Positions 43,312 through 52,341 of a stretch of DNA of 64,000 nt are shown one piece after another (within the stretch, counting starts at the first letter, position 1; each line of letters begins with the position of its first letter). This DNA comes from Haloprofundus halophilus (GTDB lineage Archaea > Halobacteriota > Halobacteria > Halobacteriales > Haloferacaceae). The notes beneath the pieces are model-generated. The model saw only the letters and a program-made list of their open reading frames with translations, ran no database searches and was not told where the DNA came from. The stretch lies in the NCBI RefSeq assembly GCF_003439925.1, contig NZ_QQRR01000001.1, positions 806,001-870,000 on the forward strand. Direction: 5' to 3'. A program made the translations under genes and the position numbers.

Positions 43312-44787
43312 ATGACCGACAACCAGGACCTCGGCATCACCGAGTCCAAGGAGTACAACACCGGCGAGTGGTACGCCGAAGTCGTCCAGAAGGCCGGACT
43401 GGCCAACTACGCCCCCGAGGGGATGAGCGGCTTCATCGTCACCCGCCCCCGCGGCTACGCCCTCTGGGAGGCCGTCCAGAGCTATCTCGACGAGAAGTTC
43501 AAGACGACCGAGGTGCAGAACGCCTACTTCCCCCTCTTCATCCCCGAGAGCTACCTCGAACGCGAGAAGGACATCGTCGAAGGGTTCGACCCCGAGGTCG
43601 CGTGGGTCACCCACGGCGGCCACGAGGAACTCGAAGAGCGCCTCGCCGTCCGCCCCACCAGCGAGAGCATCATCGCCCCCTACATGAGCCAGTGGGTCCG
43701 CAGCCACCGCGACCTCCCCCTGCGCGTCAACCAGTGGGCCTCCGTCGTCCGCTGGGAGGCGACGGACACGAAGCCGTTCTTCCGCACGAAGGAGTTCCTC
43801 TGGCAGGAGGGCCACACCGCCCACGCCAGCCACGAAGACGCCTGGGAGGAGACGCTGCTCCGTCTCGACCAGTACGAGTCGGCCTACGAGGACCTGCTGG
43901 CCATCCCCGTGCTCCGCGGGCGGAAACCCGACCACGACAAGTTCCCCGGCGCGGACACGACCACGACGGTGGAAGCGCTGATGCCCGACGGCAAGTCGGT
44001 GCAGGGCGCGACGAGTCACCACCTCGGCACGAGTTTCGCCGAGGCGTTCGACATCACCTACTCCGACGAGGACGAGGAGGACAGAAACGCTCACACGACC
44101 TCGTGGGGCTTGTCGTGGCGCTCTATCGGCGCGCTCATCATGACCCACTCCGACGACCAGGGGCTCGTGCTTCCCCCCACGGTCGCGCCCACCCAGGTCG
44201 TCGTCGTCCCCATCTGGCAGGAGGAGAACCAGGAGGACGTGCTCGACTACGCCGGACGCGTCGCCGACGACCTCGAAGAAGCGGGCATCCGCGTCGAACT
44301 CGACGACCGCGACGAGCGCAACCCCGGCTTCAAGTTCAACGAACACGAACTCAACGGCGTCCCCGTCCGCCTCGAAATCGGACCCAACGAGGTCGACGAC
44401 GACGAAATCACCGTCGTCCACCGCCCCGACGGCGAGTCGACGGTTGAGGCCCGCAAGGGAATCGTCGACACGGTCGAAGACCACTTCGACGAGGTGTACG
44501 CGAAACTGTACGCCGCCGCCGAGGAGAACGTCGAAGAGAACGTCCGCGACGCCTTCGCCCGAAGCGAGATTCTCGGTACTATCGGCCAGCACGGCGGCTA
44601 CGTCCGCGCGCCGTGGTGCGGCGAGGAAGCGTGTGAGACGGAGATCAAAGACCAGATCTCCGCGGAGATCGTGATGGTTCCCTTCCCCGACGACGAGGAG
44701 AAGCAGTTGGACCTCGACGAGCACGACGAGTGTGCCATCTGCGGCGAGACGTCCGAGGAGACGGCGTACTTCGCCAAGTCGTACTGA
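43312..44787 (+). CDS. proS: Prolyl-tRNA synthetase, archaeal/eukaryotic type, 491 aa
   Basis: It charges tRNA-Pro. Class II motifs: motif 1 around LANYAPEGMSGFIVTRPRGY, then RLAVRPTSESIIAPYMSQWV, motif 2 with FFRTKEFLWQEGHTAHASHE, and motif 3 in AHTTSWGLSWRSIGALIMTH. The anticodon-binding domain (VVVPIWQEENQEDVLDYAGR) and the archaeal C-terminal zinc-binding domain with Cys in APWCGEEACETEIKD and CAICGETSEETAYFAKSY are present, so it is full length. No editing INS domain is seen. CATATC at about 43281-43286 is a TATA box for the leaderless ATG at 43312. Confidence 0.97.
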   Translation: MTDNQDLGITESKEYNTGEWYAEVVQKAGLANYAPEGMSGFIVTRPRGYALWEAVQSYLDEKFKTTEVQNAYFPLFIPESYLEREKDIVEGFDPEVAWVTHGGHEELEERLAVRPTSESIIAPYMSQWVRSHRDLPLRVNQWASVVRWEATDTKPFFRTKEFLWQEGHTAHASHEDAWEETLLRLDQYESAYEDLLAIPVLRGRKPDHDKFPGADTTTTVEALMPDGKSVQGATSHHLGTSFAEAFDITYSDEDEEDRNAHTTSWGLSWRSIGALIMTHSDDQGLVLPPTVAPTQVVVVPIWQEENQEDVLDYAGRVADDLEEAGIRVELDDRDERNPGFKFNEHELNGVPVRLEIGPNEVDDDEITVVHRPDGESTVEARKGIVDTVEDHFDEVYAKLYAAAEENVEENVRDAFARSEILGTIGQHGGYVRAPWCGEEACETEIKDQISAEIVMVPFPDDEEKQLDLDEHDECAICGETSEETAYFAKSY

Positions 44788-45083
44788 GCGTACGACTCCG
44801 TCTTCGCGCTCGTAGCGAGACTCTCCGACGAACTGCAGACGACCCGACTGTACGGCGACGAGTAGTCCACGGTCCCTTCCTCCTCGCTCGTCCGTATCGA
44901 ATACGCCCGACTGTACGGGATGTGGAGGTAACTCCCGTCTCCGACTTCGACTCGAACGCCGGCGACTTTCCCGGAGTCGAAGATGTTCTCGGCCGGGACT
45001 CCGCCCTCGACCACGCAGATAAATCGTCGCCGCGAGCGCTCGGGTGGAGCCTCAGCAGCCGCGAACCGTCCCGAATCCGTCAC
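44598..45083 (-). CDS. Doubtful ORF antisense to the proS 3' end, 161 aa
   Basis: A GTG at 45081-45083 (start VTDSGRFAAAEAPPERS) opens a frame to 44598. The part outside proS (44788-45083, about 98 codons) has coding-like G/C third positions and an alternating strand pattern (GKVAGVRVEVGDGSYLHIPY, YSSPYSRVVCSSSES). A TATTAG element 26-31 nt upstream could drive a leaderless message. But the last 63 codons lie antisense to proS and are serine-rich, a typical shadow. Either a gene that lost its proper stop, or noise. No function suggested. Confidence 0.33.
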   Translation of the reverse strand: MTDSGRFAAAEAPPERSRRRFICVVEGGVPAENIFDSGKVAGVRVEVGDGSYLHIPYSRAYSIRTSEEEGTVDYSSPYSRVVCSSSESLATSAKTESYAQYDLAKYAVSSDVSPQMAHSSCSSRSNCFSSSSGKGTITISAEIWSLISVSHASSPHHGART

Positions 45084-45151
45084 GGTCGTTCGGCCTATAA
45101 AGTCTATCCTAATAACCTTATATGCCATAAAAACACCCTTATCCTTTCAGG

Positions 45152-45169
45152 GGTACGCTAATAAGTACC
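45152..45169. promoter_or_regulatory. Dyad GGTAC-N8-GTACC around the gltB TATA box
   Basis: Arms at 45152-45156 and 45165-45169 enclose GCTAATAA, which lies about 23-30 nt before the gltB ATG and is the best TATA candidate. A regulator bound to these arms would directly mask TBP binding. This fits a nitrogen-controlled gene, but the regulator is not identifiable here. Confidence 0.4.
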
Positions 45170-45186
45170 AGCGCCAAGGCAGTCGT

Positions 45187-48100
45187 ATGACCAAGCCACA
45201 CAGAGACACCCGCAGGGTCGGCCTCGCGGACCCGACCGACGAGCGGTCGAACTGCGGCGTCGGCGTCGTCATGGACCTCGACGGCGGCGCGTCCCACGAC
45301 GTACTCGCAGACGGGCTGGAACTGCTCGTAAACCTCGAACACCGCGGCACCACCGGCGCGGAGGAGAACACGGGCGACGGCGCGGGCGTGATGATTCAAC
45401 GACCCGACGACTTCTTCGCCGACGAACTCGACTCCGACCTCCCCGAACTGTGGGCGGTCGGTTCCGTCTTCTTCCCGCAGGACGACGACCAGCGCGAACG
45501 GGTCGTCGCCGTCGTCGAGGAGGCGCTCGCCGACCACGGCCTCGACGCGTTCCACTGGCGCGACGTCCCCACGGACAACTCCGACCTCGGCGCGACGGCC
45601 GTAGAGTCCGAACCGGACGTCCGGCAGCTGTTCGTCCGCCCGTCCGACGAATCGACCGAGGCCGAGGCGTTCGACCGCGCGCTGTACGTCGGCCGCCGCG
45701 CCGCCGAGAACGCCGTCGACGACTCGGGCATCGAGGGGAGCGGTCGGTTCTACGTCTGCTCGCTCTCGCGGCGGACGCTCGTCTACAAGGGACTGCTGAA
45801 AGCCGAGCAGCTGCCGACGTACTATCCGGACCTCCGCGACGAGCGGATGAAGTCGGCGCTGGCGATGGTTCACGCCCGATTCTCGACGAACACGCTCGGC
45901 GCGTGGCACCTCGCGCACCCGTACCGCAACGTCGTCCACAACGGCGAGATAAACACCATCCGCGGCAACGTCAACTGGATGCGCGCCCGCGAGACGGAGC
46001 TCGAACACCCCGAGTTCGGCAGCGATATCGAGACGATAAAGCCGGTGACGAACGCCGACCAGAGCGACACCGCCAGCGTCGACAACGTCGTCGAACTGCT
46101 GCTGCAGGGCGGCCGCGACCTGCCGCACGTCCTCCGGATGCTGATTCCGGAGGCGTACCGCAACGACCCCGCGATGGACGAGGATCGCCGGAACTGGTAC
46201 GACTTCCACGCGAGCCTCGTCGAACCGTGGGACGGCCCGGCGCTGGTCGCCGCCACCGACGGCGAGCGAGTCGCGGCGGTGCTCGACCGCAACGGCCTGC
46301 GCCCGTGTCGCTACGACGTGACGACCGACAACCGCCTCGTGATGGCGAGCGAAGTCGGCGCGCTCGACCACGACCCGGCCGAAATCGAGGAGCGGGGGCG
46401 TCTCCAACCCGGTCAGCTGTTCGTAGCCGACCCCGCGGAGGGCCGCGTCGTCCCCGACGAGGAGGTGTTCGACTCGCTCGTCGACGAGAGGTACGGCGAG
46501 TGGGTCCGCGACGAGCAGCGTCACCTCTCGGCGTTCGCCGACCCCGAGGCGTTCGGCACGCGCGACGCCGTCGAGTCGTTGCGCGCCCAGCAGGTGGCGT
46601 TCGGCTACACGCAGGACCAACTGAACCACCTCATCGAACCGATGGCCAGACAGGGGAGAGACCCCGTCGGCTCGATGGGCGACGACACGCCGCTGTCGGT
46701 GCTCTCGGAGTTCAACCGGCCGCTGTTCACCTACTTCAAACAGCTGTTCGCGCAGGTGTCGAACCCACCCATCGACTACATCCGCGAGAAGCTGGTGACG
46801 AGCCTCGAATCCCGCCTCGGCAACCAGCGGAACATGCTCGCGGAGTCCCCCGAACACGCCCGCCAACTCGTGCTCGACTCGCCCGTCGTCACCGACGAAG
46901 AGACGGCGGGAATCAAGAACCTCGACGGGAGCGACGGCCTGCGCAGCGAGACGCTCGACGCGACGTACGACCCCGACGACGAGGAACTGGAGGCGGCCGT
47001 CGAGCGCCTCCGCGAGGACGCCCGCAAGGCCATCGAGGGCGGCGCGGACATCGTCGTGCTCTCGGACCGCGCGGCCGGCCCCGACAGGGTACCGATTCCG
47101 AGTCTACTGGCGACCGGAGCGGTTCACCACAGCCTCGTCCGCAACGGCCTGCGGAACCGCGCCGGCCTGGTCGTCGAGTCCGGTGACCCCCGCGAAGTCC
47201 ACCACCTCGCGACGCTCGTCGGCTACGGCGCGGGCGCGGTGAACCCCTACCTCGCCTACCAGACCATCGAGGACATCGTCGCCGGCCCCGACGGGGCGGA
47301 CCCCGAGGAGGCCATCGCGGCGTACGTGAAGGCGCTCGAGGACGGCCTGCTGAAGACGATGGCGAAGATGGGCATCTCGACGGTCGAGAGCTACCGCGGC
47401 GCGCAGATATTCGAGGCCGTTGGTCTCTCCTCGTCGTTCGTCCGCGAGTACTTCGAGGGCACCGAGATCCGCACCGAGGGCATCGGCATACCGCAGATAG
47501 AGGCGGACCTGCTCGCGCGCCACGCCGTCGCCCACGGCGAGGACCCGAAGCTCGAAGTACAGGGCGAGTACGAGAACCGCTCGTCGGGTCTCCACCACCA
47601 GTGGAACCCGAAGTCGGTCGGCGCGCTCCAGCGCGCGGTCCGCTCCGGTAGCTACGAGACGTATCGGGAGTTCGCCGAACTCGTCAACGACCAGAGCGAG
47701 GAACTGCAGACCCTCCGGGGGCTGCTCGAGTTCGACTCCGACCGCGATTCCGTCCCAATCGAGGAGGTCGAACCCGTCGAGGAGATCGTCGAGCGGTTCT
47801 CGACGGCGGCGATGAGCCTCGGGTCGCTCTCGCCGGAGGCCCACGAGAACAACTCCATCGCGATGAACCGCATCGGCGGGAAGTCGAACTCGGGTGAAGG
47901 CGGCGAACCGCCCGAGCGCTTCGGCACCGAGAAGGAGTGCAACGTCAAGCAGGTGGCCTCCGGTCGCTTCGGCGTCACGAGCCACTACCTCTCGTCGGCC
48001 GACGAGTTGCAGATAAAGATGGCCCAAGGGAGCAAACCCGGCGAGGGCGGCCACCTCCCCGGCAAGAAGGTCAACGAGATGATCGCGCACGTCCGCTACT

Positions 48101-49722
48101 CGACGCCGGGCGTCGGCCTCATCTCGCCGCCGCCGCTGCACGACATCTACTCCATCGAGGACCTCAAGCAGCTCATCCACGACCTGAAGGTCGCAAACGA
48201 GGACGCCGACATCAACGTGAAACTCGTCTCCGAGGCGGGTATCGGCACCATCGCGGCGGGCGTGGCGAAGGCCAACGCCGACGTGGTACACATCTCCGGC
48301 GACTCCGGGGGAACCGGCGCGTCCCCGAAGACGAGCATCAAGAACGCGGGGTTGCCGTGGGAGCTCGGCCTCGCGGAAGCGAACCAGATGCTCTGCGCGA
48401 CGGGCCTGCGCGACCGCATCCGCGTCTCCACCGACGGCGGGATGAAGACGGGCCGCGACGTCGCCATCGCGGCGCTGCTCGGCGCGGAGGAGTACATCTT
48501 CGGGACGGCGTCGCTCGTCACCGCGGGCTGCGTGATGGCGAGGCAGTGCCACGAGAACACCTGCCCGGTCGGCGTCGCCACGCAGAACGAGGACCTGCGG
48601 AACCGCTTCCCCGGCCAACCCGACCACGTCATCAACTACATGACGTTCATCGCGCAGGAACTGCGCGAGATCATGGCCGAGCTCGGCTTCGAGACGGTCG
48701 ACGAGATGATCGGGCGTCCGGGATATCTCCGGCAGGTCGACACCGACCACGAGAAGGCCAAGCACCTGGACCTCTCGGCGGTACTCGCGGAGCCGGCGGG
48801 CGACCAGCGCCGGAAGACGCAGGAGCAGTCGCACTCGGATCTCGACACGCAACTTGACCGCCAGCTCGTCGAGGAGGCCGCCGCGGCGCTCGAAGACGGC
48901 GACCCCGTCCACCTCAGTCACGAGCTCTCGAACGTCGACCGCGCGGTCGGCGCGATGCTCTCGAACCGTATCTCGGACGCCTACGGCGGGGACGGGCTCC
49001 CCGACGACACCATCACCTGCGAGTTCGACGGCGTCGCCGGCCAGAGCTTCGGAGCGTTTCTCGCCTCAGGCGTGACGATGCGTCTCACCGGCGCGGCGAA
49101 CGACTACGTCGGCAAGGGGCTCTCCGGCGGCAAGGTCGTCGTCGAGACGCCCGCCGAGGCGAGCTACGAACCCGACGAGAACGTCCTCGTCGGCAACGTC
49201 GCGCTGTACGGGGCGACGCAGGGCGAACTGTACGTCAACGGCGTCGCGGGCGAGCGCTTCGCCGTCCGCAACTCGGGCGTGAAAGCCGTCGTCGAGGGCG
49301 TCGGCGACCACGGCTGCGAGTACATGACCGGCGGCGTCGTCGCCGTACTCGGCGGGACGGGCCGGAACTTCGCCGCGGGGATGTCCGGGGGCGTCGCCTA
49401 CGTCTACGACCCCGACGAGGAGTTGGCGGCGAAGGCGAACACCGAGATGGTGTCGCTCTCGCGGGAACTCGACGACAGCGACGAGGCGATGCTGCGCCGC
49501 CTCGTGGAGAACCACGCCGACTACGCCGACAGCGAGCGCGCCCGGTCGCTGCTGGCGGAGTGGCCCGCCGAAGTCCAGAACTTCACGAAGGTGATGCCGG
49601 ACGCGTACGCGAAAGTCATCTCCGAGGAGGGCCGCGCCGACGTCCGCGAGGAACTCCCGGCGCCCGCCGGTTCGGTCGAAGACGCTCGCCTCGGCCGCGA
49701 AGTCGCACAGAGCGACGACTGA
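45187..49722 (+). CDS. gltB: Glutamate synthase, large subunit, 1511 aa
   Basis: It transfers the amide of glutamine to 2-oxoglutarate to give two glutamates. Domains: N-terminal class II amidotransferase with the nucleophile Cys in DERSNCGVGVVMDL (about residue 23, so a short propeptide must be removed); a central domain; the FMN synthase domain with GSLSPEAHENNSIAMNRIGG (about 877) and VVHISGDSGGTGASPKTSIK (about 1034); [3Fe-4S] cysteines in TAGCVMARQCHENTCPVGVA (about 1115); and a C-terminal GXGXG beta-helix (GAANDYVGKGLSGGKVVVET). It is ferredoxin- or NADPH-dependent; no small subunit gene is adjacent. The ATG at 45187 starts MTKPHRDTRRVG; TATA-like GCTAATAAG (45157-45165) is 22-30 nt upstream. 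Confidence 0.97.
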   Translation: MTKPHRDTRRVGLADPTDERSNCGVGVVMDLDGGASHDVLADGLELLVNLEHRGTTGAEENTGDGAGVMIQRPDDFFADELDSDLPELWAVGSVFFPQDDDQRERVVAVVEEALADHGLDAFHWRDVPTDNSDLGATAVESEPDVRQLFVRPSDESTEAEAFDRALYVGRRAAENAVDDSGIEGSGRFYVCSLSRRTLVYKGLLKAEQLPTYYPDLRDERMKSALAMVHARFSTNTLGAWHLAHPYRNVVHNGEINTIRGNVNWMRARETELEHPEFGSDIETIKPVTNADQSDTASVDNVVELLLQGGRDLPHVLRMLIPEAYRNDPAMDEDRRNWYDFHASLVEPWDGPALVAATDGERVAAVLDRNGLRPCRYDVTTDNRLVMASEVGALDHDPAEIEERGRLQPGQLFVADPAEGRVVPDEEVFDSLVDERYGEWVRDEQRHLSAFADPEAFGTRDAVESLRAQQVAFGYTQDQLNHLIEPMARQGRDPVGSMGDDTPLSVLSEFNRPLFTYFKQLFAQVSNPPIDYIREKLVTSLESRLGNQRNMLAESPEHARQLVLDSPVVTDEETAGIKNLDGSDGLRSETLDATYDPDDEELEAAVERLREDARKAIEGGADIVVLSDRAAGPDRVPIPSLLATGAVHHSLVRNGLRNRAGLVVESGDPREVHHLATLVGYGAGAVNPYLAYQTIEDIVAGPDGADPEEAIAAYVKALEDGLLKTMAKMGISTVESYRGAQIFEAVGLSSSFVREYFEGTEIRTEGIGIPQIEADLLARHAVAHGEDPKLEVQGEYENRSSGLHHQWNPKSVGALQRAVRSGSYETYREFAELVNDQSEELQTLRGLLEFDSDRDSVPIEEVEPVEEIVERFSTAAMSLGSLSPEAHENNSIAMNRIGGKSNSGEGGEPPERFGTEKECNVKQVASGRFGVTSHYLSSADELQIKMAQGSKPGEGGHLPGKKVNEMIAHVRYSTPGVGLISPPPLHDIYSIEDLKQLIHDLKVANEDADINVKLVSEAGIGTIAAGVAKANADVVHISGDSGGTGASPKTSIKNAGLPWELGLAEANQMLCATGLRDRIRVSTDGGMKTGRDVAIAALLGAEEYIFGTASLVTAGCVMARQCHENTCPVGVATQNEDLRNRFPGQPDHVINYMTFIAQELREIMAELGFETVDEMIGRPGYLRQVDTDHEKAKHLDLSAVLAEPAGDQRRKTQEQSHSDLDTQLDRQLVEEAAAALEDGDPVHLSHELSNVDRAVGAMLSNRISDAYGGDGLPDDTITCEFDGVAGQSFGAFLASGVTMRLTGAANDYVGKGLSGGKVVVETPAEASYEPDENVLVGNVALYGATQGELYVNGVAGERFAVRNSGVKAVVEGVGDHGCEYMTGGVVAVLGGTGRNFAAGMSGGVAYVYDPDEELAAKANTEMVSLSRELDDSDEAMLRRLVENHADYADSERARSLLAEWPAEVQNFTKVMPDAYAKVISEEGRADVREELPAPAGSVEDARLGREVAQSDD

Positions 49723-49926
49723 GTCGAGAGCCGAGTCGCCCGCTCTCCGTCTCCAGACCCCTCGTTCGGCCCATCCGAACGGTCCCGTGAGTGACCGGAC
49801 GCCGCCTGATTCCGTCCGTTAGACATCTTCACTGACTCTCTCGCGCTGAGTAGCGACAGTGCTACGAGAAGTTATCGTATCTCTGAATTGAATTTATACT
49901 ATGTCGTACTGTCGGAAATCGTAGCG

Positions 49927-50817
49927 ATGGAGAGAAACGACAACTCTGACGAGTCGATCGGACGCACAGTCGGACGCCGCGACGCGCTCAAGACGCTCGG
50001 AGTCGCTTCGGGGCTCTCGCTTGGTGCCGTCCCGGCGTTCGGCAGTTCGACGGCGGCGGCGCAGCAGCAGCGACAGCAGGTCGTCGTCGAGGAGTTCGAG
50101 TACGGCAACCAGCGACTGACCGAGCGGTATCAGTTCGCTAACGGGCGGCCCGGAATCTCGACGGTGCAGAACGTCTCTCGCTCCGGCGAACGGTCGTTGC
50201 GAATCGCCGGCGTCGACGGCCTCCTGTTCGCGTCGTCGCTGCCGCGGAGCCCGACGCCCGGGGACACGTTCTCGTACTGGGTGCGCGCGACCGGCGGCGC
50301 GGACACGGTCAACTTCGGATACGCGGTCACCGACCCGAACAACATGTACTACGTGAAACTGCAGTTCCCCTCCAGCAACGTGTTCCTCTACCGGGAGGTC
50401 GGCGGGGCCAAGGAACTCATCGGCGCCTCGAACTCGGGGTTCTCGCTCCGCCAGAACCGCTGGTATCGCGTCGTCGTCCGGTGGGGGCAGGCGGGGTCGC
50501 ACACGGTGGGGCTGTTCGGCGCAAACGGTGACCGGCTCACGCAGTTTTCCGGAACCGATTCGCAGTATCGGGGCGGCGGTATCGGCTTCTTCGCGTACCT
50601 CGCATCGGGCGGAGCCGCCTTCTACGACGGCGTGACGAAGCTCTCGCCGACGGGAGGCGGACGGAACGGCTCGGGCGGACAGAGCGGTTCGGGCGGGCAG
50701 AGCGGTTCGGGCGGGCAGAGCGGTTCGGGCGGACAGAACGGCTCGGGCGGACAGAGCGGTTCGAGTGGACGGGACGGTTCGGATGAGTCGAACAACTCAA
50801 CGGCGGAGGGTCGATAG
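49927..50817 (+). CDS. Tat-exported beta-sandwich protein with GGQSGS tail, 296 aa
   Basis: GRRDALKTLGVASGLSLGAV is a twin-arginine signal (R17-R18) with cleavage after AAA. The mature domain (about residues 55-245) alternates strands, including ERSLRIAGVDGLLFASSLPR, FSYWVRATGGADTVNFGYAV and WYRVVVRWGQAGSHTVGLFG, and resembles a LamG/concanavalin-like carbohydrate-binding fold. The C-terminus is a G/S/Q-rich linker with five GGQSGS-type units, with no cell-wall anchor visible. ATTTATAC at about 49891-49898 is the TATA box, 29-36 nt upstream. It is likely an extracellular polysaccharide-binding protein, by inference. Confidence 0.83.
   Translation: MERNDNSDESIGRTVGRRDALKTLGVASGLSLGAVPAFGSSTAAAQQQRQQVVVEEFEYGNQRLTERYQFANGRPGISTVQNVSRSGERSLRIAGVDGLLFASSLPRSPTPGDTFSYWVRATGGADTVNFGYAVTDPNNMYYVKLQFPSSNVFLYREVGGAKELIGASNSGFSLRQNRWYRVVVRWGQAGSHTVGLFGANGDRLTQFSGTDSQYRGGGIGFFAYLASGGAAFYDGVTKLSPTGGGRNGSGGQSGSGGQSGSGGQSGSGGQNGSGGQSGSSGRDGSDESNNSTAEGR
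50674..50763 (+). repeat. Five in-frame 18 bp repeats (GGQSGS)
   Basis: Units begin at 50674, 50692, 50710, 50728 and 50746 and encode GGQ(S/N)GS. They form the flexible tail of the Tat protein and, being a multiple of 3, can expand without frameshift. Confidence 0.9.
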
Positions 50818-50882
50818 CGGTTCGCCGACGTACCGACCGACCGCGGGAAACGACTGTTAAGCCGGCGGCCGTAAGGTACCGT

Positions 50883-51308
50883 ATGGCGTCGAGACCCAGT
50901 GACGACTTCGCCGACAGCATCGTCTACCTCGTGCGGACTGCGCTCGGCGATGCACTCCGCAGTGTCATCTACTTCACGCCCGACGAGTTCGAGGTGCTGT
51001 ACCTCCGCTCGGGGCTCTACGCGGACGACCCTTCGCGCGTCCGCTCGGTGAAGGAACCGCTCGTCGAGAACGAACGCCTCGGCTTCTCCTCGCAGGAGAC
51101 GTACCAGGACCTGTTCGGCGACGAGTCGACCGAACCCGACATCGGCGAGTACGAGTACACTATCCGCGTCTTCTCGAAGGGGTTCGTCTGTCGCGTACTC
51201 GTCGACGACCACGGCGTCATCGTCACGACCGACGAGTTAGACATCGCCGAGTTCGAGGCGCAGGCGGTGAGCCTTCGGTCGCTGCTCGCGACTGAGAACC
51301 GAACCTAA
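50883..51308 (+). CDS. DUF7522-like protein, 141 aa
   Basis: The pattern DSIVYLVRTALGDALRSVIY, FTPDEFEVLYLRSGLYADDP, then YEYTIRVFSKGFVCRVLVDD and HGVIVTTDELDIAEFEAQAV matches a widespread haloarchaeal family that I recall as DUF7522. It is soluble and acidic with no catalytic motif. It may be a regulatory or protein-interaction domain. Promoter: CTGTTAAGCC at about 50853-50862. It is followed by the peroxiredoxin gene 72 nt downstream on the same strand; no functional link is known. Confidence 0.82.
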   Translation: MASRPSDDFADSIVYLVRTALGDALRSVIYFTPDEFEVLYLRSGLYADDPSRVRSVKEPLVENERLGFSSQETYQDLFGDESTEPDIGEYEYTIRVFSKGFVCRVLVDDHGVIVTTDELDIAEFEAQAVSLRSLLATENRT

Positions 51309-51380
51309 AGCTACCGGGGGCGTGTAGCCGCCACACCTAACCGAGCCGTGGTTTTCACGGTGGCGTCCATCTCGCGAGAT

Positions 51381-51863
51381 ATGCCAGACGTAGGCGACGA
51401 CGCACCCGACTTCGAGTTGCAGAGCACCGCCGGCGAATCGGTTTCGCTCTCGGAGACGCTCGACTCCGGTCCGACTGTCGTACTCGTGAATCGCGGCCAC
51501 TGGTGCAGTTTCTGCGCCGAACAGCTCCAGACGTTCAGCGAGGTCTCGTACGACCTCTGGTTCAACGAGGGCGTCGACGTGCTCCCGGTAGTCACCGACT
51601 CCGTCGGGCCGGTCACCGAGATGCGCGACCGCTACGACCTCGACGTCCAACTGCTCGCGGACCCCGACGGCGAGGCAGCCGAGAAGTACAGCGGCACCGA
51701 GCAGACGAGCCACGGTCTGACCGGCATCGCCGCGACGTACGTTATCGACGAGGACGGCGTCGTCCGGTACGAGCAGGTCGCAGACCACCCCGCCGACCGG
51801 ACGTACGGCAACTGGGTCCGCTACTTCATCCGCAACGACTACGAGGACCCGTTCGAGGGTTAG
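51381..51863 (+). CDS. Peroxiredoxin (AhpC/TSA-like), 160 aa
   Basis: This is a thiol peroxidase-like thioredoxin fold: DVGDDAPDFELQSTAGESVS, then VVLVNRGHWCSFCAEQLQTF with C-x-x-C at the active site, and TSHGLTGIAATYVIDEDGVV containing the cis-proline-like segment. The first cysteine of CSFC is at the peroxidatic position of bacterioferritin-comigratory-type proteins; the second could form an intramolecular disulfide. The start at 51381 (MPDVGDDAPDF) is the family start, preferred over an in-frame GTG at 51348. It likely defends against peroxides. It lies just upstream of the SDR pseudogene. Confidence 0.9.
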   Translation: MPDVGDDAPDFELQSTAGESVSLSETLDSGPTVVLVNRGHWCSFCAEQLQTFSEVSYDLWFNEGVDVLPVVTDSVGPVTEMRDRYDLDVQLLADPDGEAAEKYSGTEQTSHGLTGIAATYVIDEDGVVRYEQVADHPADRTYGNWVRYFIRNDYEDPFEG

Positions 51864-52014
51864 ACCGGAGCGCCGGCGCTCACGGACGGTGAGCGTCGAA
51901 GATTCGAGTCCGACCGTCCACGAGGCGGCTCGATGGGGGTCACGTCTCTCTTCTCGTGTGCGACCGGTTCCGCTCGACGCGCGTCTTTCGCGCTCCGCCG
52001 CGAGAGCAGAACAT

Positions 52015-52279
52015 ATGAAAACCGCTCTCCGTCTCGGCGGGACGCGCTTCGTCGGCCGCAACACCGTCGAGGAACTGCTCGGCCGCCACCACGACGCGAC
52101 GACGTTCACTCGCGGCGCTCGCGGCGACCCCTTCGCCGACCGCGCGGGCGTCTCGCACGTCCCCGGCGACCGAACACGTCGAAAGGGGGCGCGGCGGGGC
52201 GGAGAACGGCCCTGAGAGGGTAGACGAGGGGAGGGTGTTGGAGGCTGCGGCGGCCGCGGAGCGAACGGACGACGCGTAA
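52015..52279 (+). pseudogene. Internally deleted SDR/epimerase paralogue
   Basis: The N-terminus LGGTRFVGRNTVEELLGRHH ... FADRAGVSHVPGDRT matches VGGTRFIGRHVVDDLLENGY ... FADDDRVGRVEGDRT of the intact neighbour at 52342. After 55 residues the similarity stops, and an R/G-rich frame ends at 52215. In another frame a piece ending ERVDEGRVLEAAAAAERTDD at about 52200-52279 looks like an SDR C-terminus. So it appears to be a tandem duplicate that lost its middle (about 230 residues) and frame. No catalytic YxxxK remains. Confidence 0.75.
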
Positions 52280-52341
52280 TCACGGCCAATCGGACCGGCA
52301 CTCGTACACTTTTCACCCCGCACCACCGACCGGGAACCGAC

